Below the pieces are notes generated by a model. That model was not told the DNA's origin. It saw only the letters and a program-made list of their open reading frames with translations, and did not search any database. Shown here piece after piece: positions 21,978 to 29,515 of a stretch of DNA of 29,515 nucleotides. The stretch is from NCBI GenBank assembly GCA_015501595.1, contig JADNRX010000612.1:1-29515 (forward strand), in the 5' to 3' direction. The position numbers and the translations under genes were made by a program. This DNA comes from Hymenopellis radicata (lineage: Eukaryota > Basidiomycota > Agaricomycetes > Agaricales > Physalacriaceae). Every line of letters starts with the position of its first letter. Positions within the stretch are counted from its first letter, which is position 1.

Positions 21978-22461
21978 TTACGACAGTGCGGGAATGTGAC
22001 GTCCTCCACGAACCAAAGCAATATTATTGTCGGGAACCGCGTCGAAGATGATGCAGAGAACGTCAAGTAAGACGCCAAAACTTCCTGTGCCGAACGTTTC
22101 AAGATTAGAATCGAGAGCTTGGTATTTGGAGATGATAATACCTGGAACATTTGCGCATCGGATGAAAGAGAGGTGCAATTCCTCGGCAGAGGCTTTGAGC
22201 TCTGACGAGTTGGCTTTACAATGTGCAGGAGGGATACAGAATTCGCGGATAAGAAACTTGCAGGCTGAAGACAACACCCCCTTGAGTAGAAAGCACTAGT
22301 CTCCCTTAGGCAGACTCGATCAAAGCTGACACTTTCGAGAGACTGAGTGTACCGTAAATCTACGTCGAAGAGCCAGTAACGGTCGACGGTGTGGAAGACT
22401 AAAGGAGATGATAAGTAGTCGAAGCAGGTCGAAGCGCGTCGCTAACAGCAGGATTCTCCAT
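21978..22461 (-). CDS. Unrecognised coding-like fragment
   Basis: Three pieces in successive frames: MENPAVSDALRPASTTYH from ATG 22461; then HTVDRYWLFDVDLRYTQSLE and SVSFDRVCLRETSAFYS; then LIREFCIPPAHCKANSSELK through SAEELHLSFIRC and FGTGSFGVLLDVLCIIFDAV to a stop at 21978. The composition looks like protein (hydrophobic/charged balance, few rare residues), and the total of about 160 residues is plausible. Two frame changes are required. No family recognised; it may be a decayed gene or chance. Confidence 0.28.
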
Positions 22462-22700
22462 CTGAAGAGGGCGGGCAATCTCTAGTCAGTCTGAGTGTCG
22501 TCTAGCTGACACGGCGGGACGCGGCCGCAACAATGTTGGCTAATAGGAACATGAATAAATATGGAGCACTGCCACTTACCCTCCACGCTTGCCTTGTTCT
22601 CGCCTTGTTCTCACCCGCACTTGGTCTAATGGTGCGACGACCACGGTCATCCTACGGATCTAAACAGGGCCTTATCTATGTCCGACCTCTGTAACAACCG

Positions 22701-22741
22701 CGCGGACGCGTGTTGGGCGGCCTTCGTCCGCGTCACAACAC
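22701..22741. promoter_or_regulatory. Two interleaved inverted repeats upstream of the hydrolase gene
   Basis: cgcggacg (22701-22708) pairs with cgtccgcg (22725-22732), and gtgttg (22710-22715) pairs with caacac (22736-22741). A ccgcgcgg palindrome overlaps the left arm. About 110-150 bases before the ATG, so candidate sites for a dimeric (for example CGG-binding) regulator. Confidence 0.4.
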
Positions 22742-22793
22742 GGGTGGTGGCGGTCATGTCGGAATTCGATCGTGATGGGCGTTGGATCTACCA

Positions 22794-22798
22794 TATAA
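22794..22798 (+). promoter_or_regulatory. TATA box (catataag) of the hydrolase gene
   Basis: A/T box 55 bases before the start codon at 22853, a normal distance for a short leader. Confidence 0.5.
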
Positions 22799-22852
22799 GC
22801 TCAGGAATCATCAAAGTAATTTTGTTCCTTTAACCACAGGTCCGAGTTGAGG

Positions 22853-25003
22853 ATGGTGTTTTTCAGCAGTCTACGCCTATCATTTGCGCTTCTCGCTTCT
22901 GGCGTTTGCGCGCAGACTTTTGATTGGACGGCGGTGAGTTACGTCTTTTCTACTCTCAACGCTTCTTGATTATTCTCTATTACTTAGATTGAACCATCAG
23001 AAAAACTCGGATGGGTCGAATGTTTTGACACCTTTCAATGCGCACGTCTTCAGGTGCGTTACTGAAAGTGGATCTGTGAGGCTTCAGCTGATCCTCAACA
23101 GGTTCCTATCGACTACTCTAATGAGACTGGTGGTACGGCTGCCATTGCTCTCATCAAGTACGCGTCAGCTGCACCGCCGGAGGACTATCAAGGCGCCGTT
23201 CTTTTCAACCCTGGCGGCCCTGCTGCCAGTGGTGTCGAGTTACTCCAATTCCTCGGTCCATACATGGCGGCTATCATCGGTCCCCAATACGACATTATTT
23301 CCTTCGACGTCAGAGGTAGTGTAATTCATTCCGAGTTTTGACGTTGCCTAACACGATGCTTTCCAGGACTAGGTGCCTCCACACCGAGACTCGAGTTCTT
23401 CGCTACGGAAGCTGAACGCGCTTTGTGGCTGGCAAACCCTTATGCGAACCTTGCTTCGTTCGTTCCAGCTATGACTCTCAACCTAACCAACGATCCTCTC
23501 GCTATCGGGAGAATGTGGGCGCACGCGCAGATCCTTGGTGAAATGGCCAAGGACCGTGATACGTCTGGTTTATTGGAGCATGTCGGGACTGAAAACATTG
23601 CACGGGATATGCTGAGGATCACCGAAGCTAATGGACAGGATTCGTTGCTGTACTGGGGCCTTTCGTGTGTATCCTTCAAGTCCTGTGTGTGTCGGCAATA
23701 CTGGAGCTTTCCTTCAGATATGGATCCACGCTGGGCACAACATTTGCTTCCATGTTTCCCGTAAGTCTGCTCCTTCAACCTACAACTGCTTTCGACGAAG
23801 CTCATGGTGATCAGGATCGTGTCGGACGCATGCTGCTTGATGGTATAATGGATGTAGAAGGATACTATGCAAGCAAGTCTTTTCTTTTCCTTTCTGAATC
23901 TCTGCAAAAGTCTCATACTTTATTTTAGCCGATTGGCGCAACGAAGTGACGGACTCAGATCTTACCCTCCAAGCCTTCTTTGATAGCTGCTATTCCGCAG
24001 GTCCCAAGGGCTGTGCATTCTATGCCTCCTCGCCGTCCGAGATCGAGGCCAACCTAAACGATTTATATACCGCTGTCCTAGCGTCGCCTGTTCCCTTCTA
24101 CACGTCGTCGTCTTATGGTATCGTCGACTATCGCATCTTGAAAAATGTGGTCTACACGGCTTTGTGGACACCTTACACCTCCTTCCCAGTTCTTGCGAAG
24201 GGTCTTGCTGAGCTTGCGGGAGGCAACGGCGCCACCATTTACCAGATGCAGCTCAGCGGGGCAGTGGGTTTCGAAATGGAGCCCACCGGTCAACGGTTCG
24301 AGTGCGACTGCCCCACCTCGACCTCCCCATCGTATATGAACACTTGGGAGATGCGACTGGCCATCTCATGTGGTGATGGTGCGCAAGTGACGGACTCGGT
24401 CGCGGACCTTGAGAGTTATTGGAAAAAAGCCAGCAGTATATCGTCTTTCTCTGATACCATGACCTGGATGCGCGCAATTTGCTCGTGAGTGTTCTTCTTT
24501 GTTTTGTCAATCAACACCTAACACACGGTGCAGTGGGTGGAAAGTACACCGCAAAGATCGCTTCTCGGGACCGATCGCTGGAGATACCAGTTTCCCTATC
24601 CTCTTTATTGGTAACACGGCCGACCCGATAACGCCCCTACCTTGGTAGGTCGTTATTTGCTGTGTGAATACTGGCTCTTATTCAAATGTAACAGCGCAAA
24701 GAAGACTTCAGCCGCATTCCCCGGATCTGTGGTGATAACCCAAAACGCGCCTGGTGTACGTTCGCCTTTCACTGTTCTGTTCCACCGCTCAAACTCCGAG
24801 TACAGCACACTTCCTTATTCACGGCGCCATCGACGTGTCTTCAGTCTTACATTCGGGCGTACTTCGAGAACGGAACACTTCCCGAGGAAGGCACTATCTG
24901 TGAGGTCGACGTTAAGCTGTTTCCGTCTCCATTGGATAATGGAACACTTGTGGAGGCGCACACTATGGATGTTGACGCCGAGCTGTTCCCTGCGACGCCA
25001 TAG
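22853..25003 (+). CDS. Secreted alpha/beta hydrolase with TAP-like C-terminal domain
   Basis: Ten exons join without any frame problem to 561 residues: 22853-22933, 22988-23053, 23102-23315, 23367-23664, 23718-23760, 23815-23872, 23929-24484, 24534-24644, 24695-24755, 24806-25003. Signal peptide 1-20 (ends GVCA). NPGGPAASG (oxyanion region), FDVRGLGAS, nucleophile in GLSYG (Ser220), catalytic Asp in NTADPITP (Asp469) and catalytic His as first codon of the last exon (His497, PG-HTS). The TAP-like part includes FPGSVVITQNAPG and YIRAYFENGTLPEEG. The family contains tripeptidyl aminopeptidase-like (S33) peptidases and related esterases; a secreted exopeptidase or esterase is likely. Introns separate all three catalytic residues. 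Exon 6 ends at an apparent GC-AG intron. Confidence 0.93.
23873..23928 (+). other. GC-AG intron in the hydrolase gene
   Basis: Donor gcaagt and acceptor ttttag, 56 nt. Splicing gives EGYYATDWRNEV. The only nearby GT donor (aagcaa|gt) leaves the wrong phase. Confidence 0.75.
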
Positions 25004-25136
25004 TCCTTGATTACAGACCTTGGCAATACTTGTACATCGAGACCTCTTCCTCGCTCATAGGTTAGAGTCAATTTCAATGTAAAAAACCATACGTGAAACG
25101 TCGATGCGCAGTATCATAGCTTCACGTTTATTTCTA

Positions 25137-25457
25137 CCTCGTTATTTTCATTTGTATCTCTGGACATTGATGTTCAGTGTCTGTTCAGCGTGGATGTTTG
25201 AATTTAACGGATGCCTCGGACCGATCCTGACCAATCTTGAGTTGCAACCGCCATCTTGGATCTGCCATTCGAGGACGTTCTGTTATAGCGGGCAGACAGA
25301 CGGTACTGGAACATGGCTGGTCTTACTTTCATTCATTCTAACATATTGACAGCCATGGCTAACACGGTCGGAGAAACACCTACAGGTAGCACGAATACCA
25401 CCCTCCCCCAAGAACTAATCGACACCATCATCGACGTGGTAGCAGAAAATGGCGACA
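25137..25457 (+). repeat. Direct repeat, copy 1 (F-box promoter and 5' end)
   Basis: Strongly similar to 29188-29515, including long exact blocks such as ccattcgaggacgttctgtt and cgggcagacagacggtactg. It covers the promoter, the start codon and the first 34 codons of the F-box gene at 25355. The left part is more diverged. Confidence 0.93.
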
Positions 25458-26540
25458 CCTCGTTTGATGACCTAAAAGCATGCTCTCTCACTGCGCATCG
25501 TTTCCGACCGCGGACCCTTTGCCATCTTTTCCGATGTTTGACCGCCCGGACGCGCACCCGGTGGCCTCAGTTCCTCGACTTTATCTTGGAATCACCACAC
25601 ATTCCTCCGCATTACACCATCTTAAAACTCGTCTCCCATTCCAGGGACGTCCAGAGGAGAGTCACCGCCACCATCACACTGGAGCGCGTGTTCGCGTCCC
25701 TCGTCAACATACAAGTCCTCTGGCTGCATCGGTACTGGGGAAGGGTCATCGCGCAACCCAGCCTATATGCCTACGTTGTTGCTATGCCGTTGAAAGAGGT
25801 ACACCTGCAATCTACTCTGTTCCTCTCGCTGAAGGAATTCGCTGTCTTTTGCAAAGAAGCATTGCGCGGAGTGCGAGTTGTAGAATTGGTGGAGCCGTAC
25901 TTGGCGGCACAACCAGAGCTACCTGCTCTTGATGGATCAGATTTTGTGACTCAGAATGTACCACCCGTCCTGCGCGAGCTCGCAGTGCGTCACGTCAAGC
26001 CAGCCATTGTGGATGCTATAGCCATGGGCTGCATAGGACCTCTGAGGGCCGTGGAACGATTGGATTACCGCGGCCCGAACTGCCTCGCTTTGACCAAATT
26101 TCTTGATTGCAGAGCATTGAAAATATTGGTTCTTGAAGTTGTACCTGACGGTGGTTCTGGTAAGTCTGCGTGCATGAGGGTCCAACATAGCTACTCATAC
26201 GTTTTCGCATAGAACCCCTCTCAACAGCTGGTCATTTCCCTTGTCTGGAGTGCCTCACGATGGACTTCGGGTAGGCGGCGGGCATCGACTTCTCGCTTGG
26301 CTCATACACTGTATTTCATCACGTCAGATTGGGTCGCATTTGAAACACCTTTCCTTTGAAGGATATCTTTACCGCTGCTCGAACCTCTCAGCACTGACTA
26401 CATTTGATCAAGTCATGTCTGAAAACCTTGCTCAATTTCCCGCCCTCAAAGGAATGACGATCCCTCATGACATTCGAGAAATAGATGTTGTTAAGGAGTA
26501 CGCGCCCAAGCTTGTGGAGATGGGCTTCATCTCGTGGTAG
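25355..26540 (+). CDS. F-box-like protein, family B
   Basis: The start at 25355 (MANTVGETPTG) is chosen over the in-frame ATG at 25313, because the duplicate at 29414 keeps only the former. Exon 1 25355-26159, intron 26160-26212 (gtaagt...catag), exon 2 26213-26540. The F-box core TTLPQELIDTIIDVV (about residues 14-28) continues LKACSLTAHRFRPRTLCHLF; the rest is Leu-rich without clear LRRs (VLWLHRYWG, LKHLSFEGYL). In exon 2 the frame runs into TAG after LTMDFG and resumes one base over as VGGGHRLLAWL, ending EMGFISW. One missing base near 26266 would give 1134 nt, 377 residues. Likely SCF substrate adaptor; probably not dead, given the indel pattern of this window. Confidence 0.8.
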
Positions 26541-27130
26541 TACAGCCATAGCAGTATCTGCGTTAGGTAGCAGGGCGGAATCACAAGTTTCATTATTCTA
26601 CTTTCCAGTTTCCCTTCTTGACGATCCTATCACCAGCTGCCGACATCCGCTACTTGCACTCTTTTCGCCTCGATCTTGGAACCTCTGCGAGAATGTCTAT
26701 TCCTGTCTCTATGATGTATACTCTCAGGCGCTGCTGGAACAGATCGTGAGGTCGCCGCCCCGGTTAGTCAGTGTCTTTTAGTCTGCTGGCGAAGACAACG
26801 CTAATCCCAGACTGCAGCCGCGTTGAACGTGCTCCACGGCACGGCCCAATAGCAGAGACACCCGACTTTCAAGGAGCGGAACTGAATACACGAACCGTGT
26901 GGCGGCGGTGACTATTGACAGTGTTCCGTAACGAAGCGCAGTTAGCACCAAGGTACCACTTATTTGGGTGTCGTCATTCTTGCCCTCTTATCAGCGATCG
27001 CAGCGGATTGATTCATTCGTGACATGAGCTGGTGTCGTTCCAGGACAACTTATACGCCACCTGTGAATGTATATAGGTCTCTAATGTGGCACTCGAAGGA
27101 GTAGCCCTTCTTCCCATATCCATATCCACC
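26541..27130. other. Intergenic region before the second P450
   Basis: No supported gene. Contains the 3' flank of the F-box gene and the promoter of P450 copy 2. Confidence 0.5.
27070..27075 (+). promoter_or_regulatory. TATA box (tatata) of P450 copy 2
   Basis: tgtatataggt, 56 bases before the start codon at 27131. Confidence 0.55.
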
Positions 27131-29115
27131 ATGCTTCGTGGCGACACCGTACTCCTATTTTGCGTATGCTTATTGCTCTCCGCCGTTTGGCTATGCAGAA
27201 AGCGCGCTCCTCGATTACCCCCAGGTCCAAATGGATGGCCCGTCATCGGAAACCTCTTCGATATGCCCTCAGAGCGAGAGTGGTTTACTTGGGCTCGGTG
27301 GGGCGAACAGTATGGTTTGTTCCTTCTTTACATTGCCAAGAACGAGATCAACTGTCTTCCGACTAGGCAGTATCACTTACCTTAGTGTCGTCGGCCAGCC
27401 CATCCTCATCGTCAATGATTTCGCCACCGCCCAACAACTGCTCAATAAGCGCTCCGGTATTTACTCGGACCGACCACCGCCATTGACCATGCACGAGCTC
27501 TCTGGGTGGGGGAGGTCGATATCCAACCTGCGTTACGGAAGTGACTTGCGTCTCGCAAGGAAACTCGTACACAGAGTGATGGGAGTAGTCAGATGATACA
27601 TGTTCAGAATGTGCAGGAGGAGGAGACGCGGAGATTTCTGCAGAAACTATCTAAGACGCCGGAGGAGGTGTTCACGCATATCCACGAGTGCGTCTTTTCA
27701 TTACGCCTGCTGTGTTGTACGTTAACAGCGTAAAAGCAACATCGCCTCAAATTGTTCTCCGTGTAACATATGGTTATCGCACCGTCCTGAACGATCCTCT
27801 GGTGGCCAAAGTTGAAGAGGCGGTAGATGGGTTTAATCGAGGAGCTTCATCAGCGTTTCTCGTGAATATTTTTCCTATCTGTAAGTTCCCTTCTACGTCT
27901 TCTGCACCAGCTCTCAGTTAAAGACGTTAGTGCGCTACTTACCCTCCTGGATGCCCGGGACATCATTCAAGCATACAGCTCGGAAGTTCAAGGAAAGTGT
28001 ACTCCACATTGCCAATCAGCCACTGGATTCGGTTAAGGAGCAGATGGTGCGGCTCTGGGACTTCATTTCGTTCTTGTTTAATCACTGATGGTGTATTCAA
28101 CCAGATACGCGGCGACACCTCCCCATCATTCGTATCAACCCATCTCTCAGCGGAGAAAACCAAGATATAGTTTAAATGGAGTGCAGCCTCCCTTTATACT
28201 GGTAACAAACTCCTTTCCTTTGTGGCAATGTTCCTGATATAGATCCCTCTAAAGCCGGCTCGGACACGGTATGTTCAGCAATTGTCGAGCTTAACGATGT
28301 CTGGTCGAACTCTAACCTCCTCAGACCGTCATAAGCCTCGAAGTGTTCTTCAAAGCCATGATTATGTATCCCAAAGTGCAAGCGCGCGCGCAAGCCGAGC
28401 TTGATGCCCACATCTCTTCAATAGGCCGGCTTCCCTCTCTCGTCGATCGCAGCCAAAGGAAACTGCCGTACATCGAAGCAGTACTATGGGAGGTCCTACG
28501 ATGGCACACAGCCGTCCCCCGTGGCGCACCACCACGCTCCTTCGCAGGACGACGAATACAACGGGTGGCTCATACCCAGGGCGCGATGGTGTTTGTTAAC
28601 TTGTGGTACGCGTTGGAGTGTGCAAATCCGAATTCGGTACTTGAAAGTTGAAGTTGAACAATGTGGACAGGCAACTCGCGCATGATCCGAGTGTATATCC
28701 TAACCCGGACACTTTCGATCCAGAGCGCTTCTTGGGCTCTAACCCCCAGCAGGATCCTCGTGAAATCGTCTTTGGGTTCGGCAGAAGAGTCTGCGTTGGT
28801 GCGTCCGACGTGGTTTCTACTAGTCGGACTAAAATCCCATCACGTTGGATAGGACGATACCTCAGTGAAGCGTCCATGTTCCTAACGATCGCTATGACAC
28901 TGGCCGCATTCAATATCTCGAAAGTTTCGGAGAACGACGTCGTGACAGCTGAGCAGGTATCGGGCTTGCTAAGGTTTGTCCTGCTTTCGGCATCTCTCCT
29001 TCATGGTGAATGACCTCGATTTTGATTCAATAGTCGAACATCGCCATTCAAATGCTCAATCCCGCCGAGGAATGAACGCGCTTTGGCTTTGCTCAAATCG
29101 AGCTTGCCAGAATGA
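27131..29115 (+). CDS. Cytochrome P450 (copy 2), frames interrupted by small indels
   Basis: Paralogue of the gene at 6109. Exons: 27131-27314, 27367-27687, 27737-27880, 27931-28046, 28105-28201, 28255-28268, 28325-28605, 28671-28798, 28853-28973, 29034-29115. Sum 1488 nt, 495 residues. Membrane anchor, hinge PPGPNGWPVIGN, FPILRYLPSWMPG, I-helix AGSDTT (complete, unlike copy 1), WEVLRW (ExxR), FDPERF and haem loop FGFGRRVCVG. Six single-base indels break the frame: about 27593 (-1), 27749 (+1), 28152 (-1), 28172 (+1), 28532 (+1), 28580 (-1); they cancel in total. An extra intron (28202-28254) splits the I-helix codon region and is absent from copy 1. Expected ER mono-oxygenase; substrate unknown. 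Likely functional if the indels are errors. Confidence 0.9.
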
Positions 29116-29187
29116 TGTGCAACTCGGTCTACCGAGATTGCGTGTAGCACGGCATAAATTGAGAAGATGGATTCACTGTCCTCCGCG

Positions 29188-29515
29188 CCTCGTTACCTTT
29201 ACTTGTATCTCTGTAACATTGTTATCAACAATATTGACGGCTTGTCTGCGGTCATGTGACTGAGTATTGGACTCGGATGCCTCGGACCGAAGCATCTTGC
29301 GTTGCAACCGCCATCTTGATCTGCCATTCGAGGACGTTCTGTTATAGCGGGCAGACAGACGGTACTGGAACATCGCTTGTCTTAGTTTCATTCATTCTAA
29401 CATATTGATAGCCATGCCTAACAAGCTCGGAGAAACACCTACAAGTGGCACGAATACCACCATCCCCAAGAACTAATCGACACCATCATCGACGTGGTAG
29501 CAGAAAATGGCGACA
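29188..29515 (+). repeat. Direct repeat, copy 2 (cut by window end)
   Basis: Matches 25137-25457 and continues past the right edge, so the duplicated unit is longer than seen here. Confidence 0.93.
29414..29515 (+). CDS. F-box-like protein, family B copy 2 (5' end only)
   Basis: Start MPNKLGETPTSGTNTT matches MANTVGETPTGSTNTT of the gene at 25355. The run of C at 29464-29467 is one shorter than the five C at the matching place (about 25408), so the frame shifts to a stop (IPKN). With the same run length it would read IPQELIDTIIDVVAENGD, the F-box. The rest lies outside the window. Confidence 0.75.

Larger units (their letters stand above)
21775..22852. other. Intergenic region with a doubtful minus-strand gene
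   Basis: Contains the coding-like fragment 21978-22461 (-) and, from about 22690, promoter elements of the hydrolase gene. Nothing else supported. Confidence 0.5.

Noticed and set aside
28160..28172. Nonsense TAG in P450 copy 2
   Set aside because: Taking a one-base loss near 28152 and a one-base gain near 28172 together gives GENQDIVKW, aligned with GEDENVVKY of copy 1, so the stop is likely an artefact.

Overview
The window looks like nuclear DNA of an agaricomycete (mushroom-forming basidiomycete). Genes are dense and broken by many 41-65 nt GT-AG introns (plus two apparent GC-AG introns). The CDC48 and Cwc27 proteins are fungal in type, and F-box-like and cytochrome P450 genes are locally expanded, as is common in Agaricomycetes. 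I see no tRNA, rRNA, intact transposon or CRISPR array.

Layout. 1-614 (-): thioesterase-like hot-dog protein with a mitochondrial-type leader, running off the left edge. 1486-3346 (+): secreted protein with Lys/Gly/His and His-rich repeats and a Ser/Thr tail. 4114-5427 (-): broken F-box-like copy. 6109-8003 (+): cytochrome P450 with one in-frame stop. 8843-11760 (+): CDC48/p97 ATPase. 12271-13030 (-): small secreted protein with frame breaks. 14378-15913 and 16609-18051 (+): tandem F-box-like paralogues, with a remnant of the Cwc27 3' end between them. 18156-20076 (-): Cwc27 spliceosomal cyclophilin. 20288-21774 (+): a different F-box protein. 21978-22461 (-): doubtful coding fragment. 22853-25003 (+): secreted alpha/beta hydrolase with a TAP-like C-terminus. 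25355-26540 (+): third F-box type. 27131-29115 (+): second P450, paralogous to the first. 29188-29515: second copy of the promoter and start of the 25 kb F-box gene, cut by the window end.

Two themes stand out. First, local duplication: two P450s, three copies of one F-box family, two copies of another, and a partial copy of the Cwc27 tail. Second, many coding frames are broken by one-base (once two-base) gains or losses in short homopolymers, even in CDC48, which should be essential. When these are discounted, CDC48, the second P450 and two F-box genes each give an exact multiple of three. This points to uncorrected sequencing indels rather than pseudogenes, and it weakens every frameshift-based pseudogene call here. 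The in-frame stop of the first P450 is a different kind of change and may be real.

Housekeeping (CDC48, Cwc27) and accessory genes are interleaved. I found no convincing multi-gene pathway or new defence-like system. The most novel single item is the histidine-repeat secreted protein.
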